From JAOPZW01 sp963788935 (GTDB lineage Bacteria > Actinomycetota > Thermoleophilia > Solirubrobacterales > Solirubrobacteraceae), in contig CAWBIM010000016.1 of assembly GCA_963788935.1 (NCBI GenBank), positions 620,001 through 684,000 on the forward strand: DNA of 64,000 bases, given 5' to 3'. Made by a program: the position numbers and the translations under genes. A model generated the notes under the pieces. The model did no database searches and was not told the origin of the DNA. It saw only the letters and a program-made list of their open reading frames with translations. Of this stretch, positions 16,375 through 26,457 are shown piece by piece; position 1 is the first letter of the stretch, and each line of letters starts with the position of its first letter.

Positions 16375-18045
16375 CTACCCCGACAGCGCCGCCTGCAGCA
16401 CCCGCCGCGCGATCGGCGCCGCCGCGGCCCCGCCCGCCCCGGCGCCGACGAGCATCACGGCGACCGCGTAGCGCGGGTTCCCGGCCGGGGCGAAGGCGAC
16501 GAACCAGGCGTCGGTGTTCTTCGGGTCGGGCGGGCCGCCGGCGGTCGGGCGCAGCTCGGCCGTGCCGGTCTTGCCCGCGACCTGCACGCCCGAGATCCGC
16601 GCGGCCGTGCCCGTGCCGCCCTGGACGACGCCGATCATCATCGTGCGCACCTGCGCGGCGACGGAGGCGCGGACGGCGCGGTGGCGGATCACGGGGTCGC
16701 TGCGGACGATCCGGGGCTTCGCGCGCACGCCCTTCTCGGCGATCGTCGCGCCGACGCTCGCCATCGCCAGCGGCGTGGCGAGGTCGCGGTCCTGGCCGAT
16801 CGCCGCGGCGCCGACGGCCAGGCTGTCGCGCAGCGCGCTCGGCTGGGAGATCCGCGGGGCCTTCGCGATCGGGATGCGGATCCGCTCGTTGAAGCCGAAG
16901 CGCTCGGCGGCGGCGACGAGGCGGCGCGCGCCGAGCTTCGCTCCGAGCGGGGCGAAGACCGAGTTGCACGACTCGGCGAACGCTGTCGGCAGCGACCCGC
17001 CGCACGACTCGTTGCTCGCGTTGCGCAGCAGCACGCCCGACAGGCGGGCCGCGGTCCGGACCGGATACGTGCTCGACGGCTTGGCGATCCCGTTCTGCAG
17101 CGCCGCGGACAGCGTGATGATCTTGAACGTCGAGCCCGGGGGCTGCGGGCCCGAGACGGCGAGGCCCGAGAGGGCGAGCACCGAGCCGTCGCGCGGGCGG
17201 ATCACCGCGACGCCGCCGAGGCGGTTGCCGAGGGCCTGGACGGCGACGCGCTGCAGGCCCGGCCGGATCGTCGCGCGCACGGTGTGCCCGCGGCGGACCT
17301 TCACGCGGCGGATGAGCCGATGGCCGAAGCGCAGCTCCGCGCCGGGCCGGCCGCCGAGGCGCTCGTCGTAGCGGCGCTGCAGCCCGCTGCCGGGGCTGTC
17401 GCCGCCCGGCGCCGTGCCGATGAGCGCGCCGATGCCGGTGAGGCGGTCGAGGCGGCGGCCGTCGGCGGCCAGGATCGCGGCGCGGTGCGGGCGCGAGAGG
17501 ATCTTGCGCTTCACGCTCTCGCCCGGCCGCAGGCCGGGCAGGCGCAGGAACGGGCGCCAGTGGACGCGGCCGTCGTCGCCCTTGCGGACCATCGGCAGGA
17601 CGATGCTGCCGTTGAGCGTGCCGAACGTCCGCGTGCGCACCGCGACCGGCACGAGGTAGCGCCCGCCGCGCGTCTTCTCGACCTTGCCGGTGCGCACCGA
17701 CGTGACGGTCGCCGCCCTGTCCGAGGCGCGGTAGGTCGCCGAGAAGCGCTTGAGCGGATAGGCCTTCTGCGTGTCGGCGTCGATGAGCTTCCACATCGAG
17801 GCGCGGTCGCCCTTCGCCCACGCGGCCGCGTACGCGCGCGCGGCCGCGGGGCGCGGGTCCTGGTCCCGCGTGCCGATCACGACGTAGACGACGGCGGCGA
17901 TCGCGGCCGCGAGCGCGAGGACCGCCATCAGCGGCGCGAGGATCCGGCGCGGGCCGCGCCGGCGGCGCATCCCGGGCTCGAGCCACATGGCGCTGCGCCC
18001 GTAGGACGGGCGGGACGAGAAGACGGATCGGCGGCGACGGGGCAT
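16375..18045 (-). CDS. Penicillin-binding protein (class B-like transpeptidase with NTF2-like domain)
   Basis: This protein cross-links peptidoglycan in the periplasm. It has one N-terminal membrane anchor (about residues 36-57), an NTF2-like (MecA_N) domain (about 65-185), a dimerisation region and a transpeptidase domain. The active-site motifs are SxxK = STFK near residue 303, SxN = SCN near 358 and KTG = GKTGTAE near 491. The MecA_N domain places it with actinobacterial PBPs of the PbpA/PBP2a-like type. The start is uncertain: ATG 18045 and ATG 18057 are 4 codons apart, and the only GGAG suits 18045 better. A TAG stop at 16375 ends it. It stands alone, divergent from the APC permease. Confidence 0.85.
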   Translation of the reverse strand: MPRRRRSVFSSRPSYGRSAMWLEPGMRRRRGPRRILAPLMAVLALAAAIAAVVYVVIGTRDQDPRPAAARAYAAAWAKGDRASMWKLIDADTQKAYPLKRFSATYRASDRAATVTSVRTGKVEKTRGGRYLVPVAVRTRTFGTLNGSIVLPMVRKGDDGRVHWRPFLRLPGLRPGESVKRKILSRPHRAAILAADGRRLDRLTGIGALIGTAPGGDSPGSGLQRRYDERLGGRPGAELRFGHRLIRRVKVRRGHTVRATIRPGLQRVAVQALGNRLGGVAVIRPRDGSVLALSGLAVSGPQPPGSTFKIITLSAALQNGIAKPSSTYPVRTAARLSGVLLRNASNESCGGSLPTAFAESCNSVFAPLGAKLGARRLVAAAERFGFNERIRIPIAKAPRISQPSALRDSLAVGAAAIGQDRDLATPLAMASVGATIAEKGVRAKPRIVRSDPVIRHRAVRASVAAQVRTMMIGVVQGGTGTAARISGVQVAGKTGTAELRPTAGGPPDPKNTDAWFVAFAPAGNPRYAVAVMLVGAGAGGAAAAPIARRVLQAALSG

Positions 18046-18215
18046 CGACAGGCGCATTCTCCACGGGCGCGCCGTCGCACGCGGAGCCGTGGGGCCCGAT
18101 CGGCCCGAATTCCCTGCCTCCGCGTCCCACGGCGCGCCGCGTTCACATCCGTCGCGGCGGTTGACACGGGCTGCCACGGTCTGGTTGGGTCGCCCAGACC
18201 CACGGAGGAGGACGA

Positions 18216-19773
18216 ATGAGTGCCGTTTCGGACCCCGGCGCGCCGCATGCGGACCGGGATGAGCTCGCGCAATTCGGCTACAAGCAGGAGCTGGACCGCT
18301 CGCTCGGCAGCTTCTCGAGCTTCGCGGCGGGCTTCAGCTACATCTCGATCCTGACGGGCGTCTTCCAGCTCTTCGGGTTCGCGTTCCTGTCGGCCGGCCC
18401 GGCGTTCTGGTGGTCGTGGCCGATCGTGTTCGTCGGGCAGCTGCTCGTCGCGCTCTGCTTCGCCGAGCTCGCCGGTCAGTATCCGCTCGCCGGATCGGTG
18501 TACCAGTGGTCCAAGCAGACGGCGAGAGCCGCCACCTCCTTCATGGCCGGCTGGCTGCTGCTCGTCGGCTCGATCGTCACCGTGGCCGCCGTCGCGGTCG
18601 CCTACCAGGTGATCCTGCCCCAGATCTCGACCTGGTTCCAGTTCGTGGGCACCAGCGACGACGCGGGCCTCTACACGACGCCGGACGGCGCGAAGAACGC
18701 CGTCATCCTCGCCACCGGCCTCGTGATCTTCACGACCGTCGTGAACATGATCGGCGTCAAGCTGATGTCGCGGATCAACAACGTCGGCGTGGCCGCCGAG
18801 CTCATCGGCTGCGCGCTGCTGATCATCCTGCTCGCGTTCCACATCAAGCGCGGCCCCAGCGTCATCATGGAGACGAACGGGACGGGCGCCGGTCACGACT
18901 GGGGCTACTTCGGCGCGTTCCTCATCGGTGGCATCGTCAGCACCTACGTCTTCTACGGGTTCGACACCGCGGGCTCCCTGGCCGAGGAGACGAACAACCC
19001 CCGCAAGGAGGCTCCGCCGGCGATCATCCGCGCGATCTGTGCCGCGGCGCTGGCGGGCGGCCTGCTGATGCTCGTCGCGATGATGGCCGTCGGCAACATC
19101 ACGGCCGAGGAGATCGGGACGCTCGGCCTGCCGTACATCGTCAAGGACACGCTCGGCGAGACCCTCGGCGACATCTTCCTGATCGACTCGGCGGTGGCGA
19201 TCACCGTCTGCTGCCTCGCCGTCCACACGGCCGGCATCCGGATGATGTTCTCGATGGCGCGCGACAACCGGCTGCCGCTCGGGTCGCGCGGTCGCCCGCG
19301 TGCACGGCGCGTCGAAGACCCCGATCGTCCCCGCCGTCGTGATCGGCGGCGTGACGATCCTGCTGCTGCTCATCAACATCGGCAACCAGCGCGTGTTCTT
19401 CGTGCTCGTGTCGGTCGGGATCATCCTGTTCTACCTGGCCTACACGTGCGTGACCCTGCCGCTGCTGCTCGCCCGGCGACGGGGCGACTGGCCGCGCGCC
19501 GACCACGGCCCGTTCTTCTCGCTCGGGCGCTACGGCATGGCGATCAACGTCGTCGCGGTCATCTACCAGATCATCGCGATCATCAACCTGGCCTGGCCGC
19601 GCGAGGCCGTCTACGGCGGCGACCACTGGTACTTCCAGTGGGGCGGCGTGACGTTCACGGCGTTCTTCTTGATCACCGGCGGCCTGTACTACCTGCTGGT
19701 CCAGCGCGACAAGGCGGCCGAGCCGCTGCCGGAGCACAAGGCCGAGATCGACGCCGCCCTCGCGAGCACGTGA
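18216..19773 (+). CDS. APC-superfamily amino acid/polyamine permease (frameshift near 19290)
   Basis: This is a 12-TM secondary transporter of the amino acid-polyamine-organocation family. The start at ATG 18216 has GGAGGAGG 5 nt upstream, and a TTGACA at 18161-18166 is a candidate -35. The N-terminal FGYKQELDRSLGSFSSFAAGFSYISI and the conserved YGFDTAGSLAEETNNPRKEAPPAI segment (family motif after TM7) are typical. The frame changes by one base near 19285-19295, between DNRLPLGS and VHGASKTPIVPAVV, which is the usual short loop after TM8. One inserted base explains it. Total about 518 residues. The next gene (cNMP/CBS/DUF294) is only 32 bp downstream on the same strand and probably in the same operon. 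Confidence 0.85.
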
Positions 19774-19805
19774 GGTAGCGGGCGGGCGCGCCGGCAGGAC
19801 GGGCG

Positions 19806-21644
19806 ATGGACGAGATCGCCGCGTTCCTGCGGGTGCACCCGCCGTTCGACGCGGTCGCGCCGGACGAGCTCGAGCGGCTCGCCGGCGCGGCCGAGACCTG
19901 CGCCTTCGCCCCGGGCGAGATCATCTTCGCCCAGGGCGCGGCGCCCCAGACGAGCGTGTGGATCGTCTGCTCGGGCGGGGTCGAGCTCGTCGACCACGGC
20001 CGGGTCCTCGACCTGCTCGGGCCGGGCGAGCTGTTCGGCTTCTCGTCGATGCTGGCCGAGCTGCCGACGGGCTTCGCCGCCCGCGCGCACGGCGAGACGG
20101 CGTGCTACCGGCTCCCGGGCGACGCGACCCGCCCGCTCCTCGCCCGCCCGGAGAGCCTGCGCCACGTGACGCGCACGATCCTCGGCCGGCCGGTCCCGGG
20201 CGTCGCGCGCGCCGAGGGCGCGGGCCCCCCGGCCGAGCGGCCCGTCGGCGCGCTCCTGCGCGCCGCGCCCGTGCGCTGCGAGCCGTCCACGCCGATCCGC
20301 ACGGTCGCGGAGCGCATGACCGAGGCCGGCCAGACGTGCGCCGTCGTCGAGCTGCGCGACGGGGCGGTCGGGATCCTCACCGACCGCGACCTGCGCACGC
20401 GGGTGGTCGTCGCCGGCCTGTCGCCCGACGCGCCCGTGAGCGAGGCGATGAGCGCGCCGGCCCACACCGTGACCGAGGATCGCCTCGGCGGCGACGTGCT
20501 CGTGGAGATGCTCGACCGCGGGGTCCGCCACTTCCCGGTGCTGTCGGCCACCGGCGCGCTGCTGGGCGTCGTCGACGACGTCGACCTCGTCGCCGCCGAG
20601 CGCCGCACGCCGTTCCACCTGCGCACCGCGATCACCGCCGCGCCCGACGCGGGCACGCTCACGGTCGTCGCCCGGGACCTCTGGCCCACCGTGGTCGCCC
20701 TGCACGAGGCGCGCGTCGCGCCCGACCACATCGGGGCGATCATCTCGGTCGTCACGGATGCGCTGACGCGCCGCCTGATCGACCTCACGGTCGCCGACCT
20801 GGGCGAGCCGCCGGCGCCGTTCGCCTGGCTCGCGCTGGGCAGCCTCGCGCGGCGCGAGGGCGTCCCGAGCTCGGACGTCGACTGCGCGGTCGCGTGGGAG
20901 GGCGACGACCGCGACCCGGCGGCGCGCGACTACGTCCTGCGGGCGGCGGGGCGGGTGCTCGACGGCCTGAAGGCATGCGGCCTCGAGGCCGACCCGAAGG
21001 GCGCGACCGCCGCTCACCGGCTCTTCGCCCGCTCGCTCGATGCGTGGGGCGAGGCCATCGACTCGTGGTTCGACGAGCCGACGCAGGAGAAGGCGCTGAT
21101 CCTCGTCTCGATCGTCGGCGACAACCGGCCGGTGTGGGGCGTGCGCCGCGCCGCGCCGCTCGCCGAGCACATCCGGGCCGCCCGCGCGCGCCCGGGACTC
21201 CTGCGCCTGATGGCGAAGTTCGCGATCGCCCACCGTCCGCCGACCGGCTTCCTGCGCGACATCGTGGTCGAGCACTCCGGCGAGCACAAGGGCCGGCTCG
21301 ACCTCAAGCACGGCGGCCTGCTGCCGGTCGTCGACCTCGCCCGCTGGGCCGGGATGGTCGCGGGCGCGACGTCGATCTCGACCCGCGAGCGCCTGCGCGC
21401 GGCCCGCGACGCCGGCGTCCTCAGCGACGACGACGCGCGCGTCCTGGCCGAGGCGCTCGCGCTCGTCACCGGGCTGCGCCTCGACCACCAGGTCCAGCAG
21501 ATCCGCGCGGGGGAGACCCCGGACAACCACCTCTCGCCGAAGGTCCTCACGCCGCTGACGCGCAGCTATCTCAAGGACGCCTTCCGCGCCGTCGCCGCCG
21601 TCCAGCGGCGCGTGGACGGCGAGCTCGCCTACGGCGTGGCGTAG
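19806..21644 (+). CDS. cNMP-binding / CBS / DUF294 putative nucleotidyltransferase
   Basis: The 612-residue cytoplasmic signalling protein has these domains in order: a Crp-type cyclic-nucleotide-binding domain (about 15-120), two CBS domains (about 150-270, with GILTDRDLRTRVV and FPVLSATGALLGVVDD), a DUF294 nucleotidyltransferase core (about 300-430, motif GSLARREGVPSSDVDCAVAW near residue 343) and a DUF294_C helical domain. Members of this family accompany solute permeases, typically acetate or sodium symporters, and are thought to regulate them through adenine nucleotides. Here the partner is the APC permease immediately upstream. Its stop overlaps the end of the convergent amidase gene by 16 bp. 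Confidence 0.88.
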   Translation: MDEIAAFLRVHPPFDAVAPDELERLAGAAETCAFAPGEIIFAQGAAPQTSVWIVCSGGVELVDHGRVLDLLGPGELFGFSSMLAELPTGFAARAHGETACYRLPGDATRPLLARPESLRHVTRTILGRPVPGVARAEGAGPPAERPVGALLRAAPVRCEPSTPIRTVAERMTEAGQTCAVVELRDGAVGILTDRDLRTRVVVAGLSPDAPVSEAMSAPAHTVTEDRLGGDVLVEMLDRGVRHFPVLSATGALLGVVDDVDLVAAERRTPFHLRTAITAAPDAGTLTVVARDLWPTVVALHEARVAPDHIGAIISVVTDALTRRLIDLTVADLGEPPAPFAWLALGSLARREGVPSSDVDCAVAWEGDDRDPAARDYVLRAAGRVLDGLKACGLEADPKGATAAHRLFARSLDAWGEAIDSWFDEPTQEKALILVSIVGDNRPVWGVRRAAPLAEHIRAARARPGLLRLMAKFAIAHRPPTGFLRDIVVEHSGEHKGRLDLKHGGLLPVVDLARWAGMVAGATSISTRERLRAARDAGVLSDDDARVLAEALALVTGLRLDHQVQQIRAGETPDNHLSPKVLTPLTRSYLKDAFRAVAAVQRRVDGELAYGVA

Positions 21645-23104
21645 GGGGCGACGGGCGGCGCGAGCGCGTGCTCCTGCAGGTCGATGCCGGCCTGCACGAC
21701 CTCGACCTCGGCCCCGCGCCGGCCGATCAGCGACACGCCGACCGGCAGCCCGCTGCGCGCGCCGAGCCCGGCGGGCAGCGTGGCGACGGGGAAGCCGGTG
21801 ACGTTCCACGGGAACGTCAGGAGGATGTGCGGGTCGGGGTTGGGCAGCTCGGGGGCGTAGCCGAGCGTCCGCGGCGGCGCGGGCGCCGGGATCGTCGCCT
21901 CGAGCAGCAGGTCGACGCCGTGCTCGGCCATCCACGCCTCCCACGTCGCGACGAGCCGGCCGCGGTCGGCCTGGGCCCGCGCGTAGGCGGCGGCCGGGCC
22001 GGCGTCGCGGACCGCGGCCGCGATCTTGCGCAGGAACGGGCGGTAGCCGTCCGCGCGGTCGGCGAACTGCTCGTGGAAGGACCAGAAGTCGACGCTCGCC
22101 ACGAGCGCCCACGACGCGAGCGAGGCGTCCTCGGGCCGCTGGGCACGGATCACGCGCGCGCCGAGCCGCTCGCACGCGGCGGCCGCGGCCTCGAGGCCCT
22201 CGGCCACGTCGGGGTCGAGCGCGACGCCCGGCGGGTCGCCGAGCACCGCGATCGTCCGGCCCTCGAGGGGGCGCGGCTCGGGCGAGGCGTCGAGCGGCAT
22301 CGGCCCGAGCGCCGCGGGCGGCGGCATCAGCGCCGTCGCCTCGGGCCCGCCGGCCGCCATCGCCTCGAGCAGCGCGCTGCAGTCGGCGAGCGTGCGGGCC
22401 ATCGGGCCCGGGTGGTCGAGCGTGGCCGCCAGCGGGATGATCCCGGCGATCGGGACCCGGCCGTGGGTCGGCTTGATCGAGCTGATGCCGGACATCGCCG
22501 CCGGGATGCGGACCGACCCGGCCGTGTCGGTCCCCAGCGTGGCCGGGACCATGCGGGCCGCGAGCGCCGCGGCCGACCCGCCGCTCGACCCGCCCGCCGA
22601 GCGCTCGAGGTCCCAGGGATTGCCGACCTGGTCGGTGGTGCCGCCGAAGGCGAACTCGTGCGTGTGGGTGTGGCCGACGAGCACCATGCCCGCCGCCCGC
22701 AGCCGCTCCCAGACGACGCAGTCCTCGGTCGCCACGTTGCCGTCGAGCACGCGGCTCGACGCCGTCAGCGGCCGGCCCGCGACCGCGTAGAGGTCCTTCA
22801 GGCCGATCGGGACGCCGCACAGCACCGGGGTCGCGTCGCCCTCGCGGGCGCGCCGCTCGTCGGCCGCGCGGGCCGCCGCGCGCGCCGCGTCGGGGTAGAC
22901 GCGCGCCCACGCGTTGACCGCGTCGGCGGCCCCGTCGTACGTCGGCTCACCGCCGTTGCGCGCGGCGATCCGCTCGAGCACGGCGTCGGCGAGCTCGACC
23001 GCGGACAGGCGCCGCGCACGGAGCTCGGCCGCGGCGGCGAGCACGCCGAGGTCGGCGGGGTCGGTGACGTCGGCGGCGGCGGAGGTCGGCGTCGCGTGAC
23101 TCAT
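21629..23104 (-). CDS. Amidase signature family enzyme
   Basis: This 491-residue enzyme of the amidase signature (AS) superfamily hydrolyses a C-N amide bond; relatives include GatA, aryl-acylamidases and allophanate hydrolase. The Ser-cisSer-Lys triad is visible: Lys in GVPIGLKDLY (about residue 101), the Gly/Ser-rich loop AGGSSGGSAAALAA (about 172), and the nucleophile Ser in GTDTAGSVRIPA (about 196). There is no GatB/GatC nearby, so it is not likely to be the tRNA amidotransferase subunit. The start is ATG 23104. It lies just downstream of the double glycosidase gene on the same strand, 22 bp away. Substrate unknown. Confidence 0.88.
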   Translation of the reverse strand: MSHATPTSAAADVTDPADLGVLAAAAELRARRLSAVELADAVLERIAARNGGEPTYDGAADAVNAWARVYPDAARAAARAADERRAREGDATPVLCGVPIGLKDLYAVAGRPLTASSRVLDGNVATEDCVVWERLRAAGMVLVGHTHTHEFAFGGTTDQVGNPWDLERSAGGSSGGSAAALAARMVPATLGTDTAGSVRIPAAMSGISSIKPTHGRVPIAGIIPLAATLDHPGPMARTLADCSALLEAMAAGGPEATALMPPPAALGPMPLDASPEPRPLEGRTIAVLGDPPGVALDPDVAEGLEAAAAACERLGARVIRAQRPEDASLASWALVASVDFWSFHEQFADRADGYRPFLRKIAAAVRDAGPAAAYARAQADRGRLVATWEAWMAEHGVDLLLEATIPAPAPPRTLGYAPELPNPDPHILLTFPWNVTGFPVATLPAGLGARSGLPVGVSLIGRRGAEVEVVQAGIDLQEHALAPPVAPYATP

Positions 23105-23126
23105 GCCCGCGAGCCTATGGGAGCGG

Positions 23127-26036
23127 TCAGCTGCCGGCGGCGATGGTCACGAGCGCGGCGCTCGCGGGCGGCATGTCGATGCGGAAGGAGCCGTTTCGCC
23201 GGCCCGTGTGCTCGCTGCGGGCCTTGCCCCGCAGGCGGCCGTCCGGCGTCGCCACGCCGTAGCCGCGGCCGCCGAACGTGACGCCGTCGGTGGCGATGAT
23301 CGACGGCCCGCGCAGGCGCTGCACCTTGGCGCGGCCGCCCGCGCCGGGGACCTTGAGGACGAGCCGGCGCGCCTTCGTCGGGCTCTTGTTGATCACGACG
23401 ACGCGGCGGGTGCCCGCGGGGTCGACCGTCGCCCACGTCTTGAACGAGCCGGTCCTCGGGTTCGGCCCCGCCGACAGCAGCCGCGCGCCCTTCGGGGTCG
23501 CGCGGTCGAACAGGAGCATCGCGTAGAAGAGCGGGTGCACGAAGCCGGCGAAGTGGCCCTTGTGCAGGCCGAAGTCGACGGGCGCGTAGAACGCGCCGGT
23601 GAACGTGTGGAAGTTCACGCCCCGCACGCCGGCGTCCGCGAGCGAGAACAGCATGTCCGTGCCCCACAGCGCCGAGGCGAGCGAGTCGCTCGCACCGTGC
23701 ACGCCGCCGCAGTTGGCCGAGTTGATCTCCGAGACGCGCAACGTCGAGCCGTGGGCCGAGGCGACCGCCGCGAGCTGCGCCATCCGCGCGACCGGCGGCG
23801 CGAGCGCGTTCGGGCCGAGCAGCGCCTTGGCGAACGAGACCTTCTTGCGGTGCGGGCTGCGGTCGCAGGTGTGCAGCGAGTAGGTGTGCGCGCTGAAGCC
23901 GACCGGCCGCGGGCCGGGCTGGGAGAGCAGGTCGTCCTCGTTGTCCTCCCACGCCGCGGTCGCGAACCCGCCGGCCGCCAGCGGCGCCCCCGGTGCCGCG
24001 GCCTCCACCGCGCCGCGCATCTCCGCGAGCTCGCCGCGGTACGCGCCGTACCCGTAGCCGGTGGGCCGTGGCGTCCCGCGCGCGATGACCCGGTTGCCGA
24101 TGCGGAACGTGCGCGCCTGGGAGTACAGGTCCGGCTCGTTGCCGATCTCGAGCGCGGCCAGGAAGCCCGGCGGCACGGCGCCGGCCGCCGCGGCGGCGTA
24201 CGCGCTCGCGTTGGCGGGGTCGTGCAGGGCGAGGTTGAGCCCGAGCATCATCGGCGTGCGGGTCAGCGTGGTCCACTGGCCGAGGACCGCCAGCCACGCC
24301 GGGGTGAGGTCGGTCACGACTCCGGGCGGCTTCGGCGCGCCGGCCGGGTTCCACCACGTCTGGTCGGTCGAGTTGCCGCCGATGCGGATCGTCGGCGCGC
24401 CGTTGCCGGGCGCGGCGAGCGTGCGCATCAACCGCGCGAAGATCGGGTTGGGCCGCGTGCCGCCGAGGTAGCTCGGCGCGGCCCAGTACTCCATCGAGAA
24501 GCCCGCGAACGAGCGCGGGACCCGCGCGCCGGCGACGTTGCCGAGCGTGCGCCGGGCGACGATCGTGTCGTCGGCCGGGTCGCTGGTGGCCTCGTCGGCC
24601 GTCTGGCCCGGCGGGACGGCGACGAGGCCGGCGCTCGACCGGCCGTCCTCGCTGACCGCGCGGTACGTCGCGAACGGCACCGGCGTGGTGGGGACCTGCC
24701 AGCTGCCGTCGATCCCGGTCGCCACCGTCGCGAGCGTCTCCCAGGGCGTCGCCGCGCCCGCGACGCGCCGCTGGACCGTGACCGTGTGCACGCCGCCCGG
24801 CCGCACCTGGCCCCACACCGCGTTGTCGTGGAAGTCGACCCAGATCGGGTCGTCGAAGTGCGCCAGCGCGGCCTTCGGCTCGCCGTCGACGTCGTGCAGG
24901 CCCGACTGCCAGCCCGTGTACTTGCGCCCGTCCAGCGCGGGCTCGTCCTTCCAGAGGTACTGGGCGAACAGGGGCACGCGCGGGTCGTGCCAGGCGATGT
25001 ACGCGGCCTGCTGGAGGTAGCGGTCCTGGGCGCCGGGCGACACGCCGCGCAGCTTGTCGGGCGGGTTGGTCTGGTAGCCGTACTCGTCGAGCCAGAGCGG
25101 CAGCGGCGTCGAGGTCCCGGTCAGGCGGTGCGAGCGCTGCAGGCGGTCGATCAGGCGCTCGATCTTCTTCAGGCTGCCGAGGTCGGCGTTGTCCGGATGC
25201 GCGTAGGGCTGGCTCGGCGCGTGGCGGGTCGAGTGCGGGTGGTAGGAGATCCCGTCGGCGAACGCGGGCTTGAAGTTCCGGCAGGCGCCGGTCCGCACCG
25301 CGTGGAAGGTCCGGTCGAAGCAGCCCAGGCCGCGCAGGAACTCGAGCGGGCGCATGTTCGCGTTGTCGCTGCGCAGGTCGCCGCCCGCAGGGGCGAGCGC
25401 GCCGATGAGGACCTGCGCGACCGGGTCGACCCCGTGGATCGCCGGGTACGCGGCGCGGACCATCTCGCGGTACACGTTGGGCGAGACCGGCGTGCAGCGC
25501 CGCTTGCCGCAGTCGGCCTGGGGCTGCAGCCACAGCGGGAGGTTCGGCTCGTTCCAGAGGATGTACTGGTCGACGTTGGCCCCGTAGCGCCGCGCGACGG
25601 CCGAGGCGAAGTTCGCGAACGCCGGCGCGCTCGGCCGGTAGCGCGCGTTGCCGCGGCCCGGATTGCCCGAGGCCCACAGCGGCGGCGGCCCGTCGATCAT
25701 CAGCATCGGCTTGATCCCCGCGCGCACGAGGCGGTCGACCGCGGCGTCGATGACGCCCCAGAAGTACTGCGGGTCGTCGGGGTTCGCGGCCTGGAAGCCG
25801 GGCGGCGGCACGGCGGACTCGGGGGACGGCGCGATGCGCGACCAGGACACCTGGATCCGCGCGATGTCGACGCCCATCGCCTGCCAGTCGGCGACCGCGG
25901 CGTCGGCCTCGGGGCCGCCGCCGAGCAGGACCGCGTCGTCGGCGATGCCCGTCAGCATCACGCGCGCGCCCGCGGGCGGGGCCGCGCTGAGCGCGAACGC
26001 GAGCAGCACGACGAGTGGTGCGATGCACCGGATCAC
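23127..26036 (-). CDS. Secreted two-module glycosidase (GH39/GH5-like plus GH79-like)
   Basis: A 969-residue secreted protein with signal peptide (residues 1-25, ending PAGA). Module 1 (about 30-410) is a TIM-barrel glycosidase with the acid/base glutamate in WNEPNLPLW near residue 162 and the second glutamate in LDEYGYQTNP. A short fibronectin-like linker follows (about 415-490). Module 2 (about 500-960) looks like GH79 (beta-glucuronidase/heparanase family): it has IRIGGNSTDQTWW, the acid/base in EIGNEPDLY near 633, the nucleophile in VSEINSANCGG near 770, and a beta-sandwich C-terminal domain. Two complete catalytic modules in one chain suggest stepwise attack on one acidic or branched glycan. 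The start is GTG 26036; the frame is open farther upstream, so the exact start is uncertain. Confidence 0.8.
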   Translation of the reverse strand: MIRCIAPLVVLLAFALSAAPPAGARVMLTGIADDAVLLGGGPEADAAVADWQAMGVDIARIQVSWSRIAPSPESAVPPPGFQAANPDDPQYFWGVIDAAVDRLVRAGIKPMLMIDGPPPLWASGNPGRGNARYRPSAPAFANFASAVARRYGANVDQYILWNEPNLPLWLQPQADCGKRRCTPVSPNVYREMVRAAYPAIHGVDPVAQVLIGALAPAGGDLRSDNANMRPLEFLRGLGCFDRTFHAVRTGACRNFKPAFADGISYHPHSTRHAPSQPYAHPDNADLGSLKKIERLIDRLQRSHRLTGTSTPLPLWLDEYGYQTNPPDKLRGVSPGAQDRYLQQAAYIAWHDPRVPLFAQYLWKDEPALDGRKYTGWQSGLHDVDGEPKAALAHFDDPIWVDFHDNAVWGQVRPGGVHTVTVQRRVAGAATPWETLATVATGIDGSWQVPTTPVPFATYRAVSEDGRSSAGLVAVPPGQTADEATSDPADDTIVARRTLGNVAGARVPRSFAGFSMEYWAAPSYLGGTRPNPIFARLMRTLAAPGNGAPTIRIGGNSTDQTWWNPAGAPKPPGVVTDLTPAWLAVLGQWTTLTRTPMMLGLNLALHDPANASAYAAAAAGAVPPGFLAALEIGNEPDLYSQARTFRIGNRVIARGTPRPTGYGYGAYRGELAEMRGAVEAAAPGAPLAAGGFATAAWEDNEDDLLSQPGPRPVGFSAHTYSLHTCDRSPHRKKVSFAKALLGPNALAPPVARMAQLAAVASAHGSTLRVSEINSANCGGVHGASDSLASALWGTDMLFSLADAGVRGVNFHTFTGAFYAPVDFGLHKGHFAGFVHPLFYAMLLFDRATPKGARLLSAGPNPRTGSFKTWATVDPAGTRRVVVINKSPTKARRLVLKVPGAGGRAKVQRLRGPSIIATDGVTFGGRGYGVATPDGRLRGKARSEHTGRRNGSFRIDMPPASAALVTIAAGS

Positions 26037-26107
26037 AGCCGATGAAACTCGGCCGGAGGCGCGGAGTCGCGCTGTCGCGCTCCGCGTCCTCGCTCGCGTG
26101 GCCGGCC

Positions 26108-26407
26108 TCACCCTCCGCCGACGGAGCGCCAGAAGATCCGCTCGCGGTCCTCGAGCAGGTCGGGGACCGCCTCGTCGAGCACGAGCCGCTTGAAGTGCTC
26201 GGAGTCCGCGTGGGCCTCGAACGCCGCCTCGTCGGCGTACTCCTCGTACAGGAGGAAGCGGACCGGGTCCTCGGCGTGCTGGTTCGGTTGGAACTGCACG
26301 CAGCCCGGCTCCTCGCGCGAGGTGCGGGCGAGCTCGTCGACCACCGCGGCGACGCGATCGACCTTGTCCGGCTTCGCGTGCCACAGCGCCGTCACCACAT
26401 AGGCCAT
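26108..26407 (-). CDS. Antibiotic biosynthesis monooxygenase (ABM) domain protein, putative quinol monooxygenase
   Basis: The 99-residue single-domain protein has the dimeric ferredoxin-like fold of the ABM family (YgiN-like): MAYVVTALWHAKPDKVDRV, then EPGCVQFQPNQHAEDPVRFLLYEEYADEAAFEAH. The ExY...HxxSEHFK core matches the family. Relatives act on quinones or protect against reactive compounds; substrate unknown. It stands alone and is divergent from the phasin-like gene at 26528. Confidence 0.85.
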   Translation of the reverse strand: MAYVVTALWHAKPDKVDRVAAVVDELARTSREEPGCVQFQPNQHAEDPVRFLLYEEYADEAAFEAHADSEHFKRLVLDEAVPDLLEDRERIFWRSVGGG

Positions 26408-26457
26408 GGGGCGGATCGTAGGAGGCCGCGCGGATGGGCGCGGCGCGACAGGGTGCT

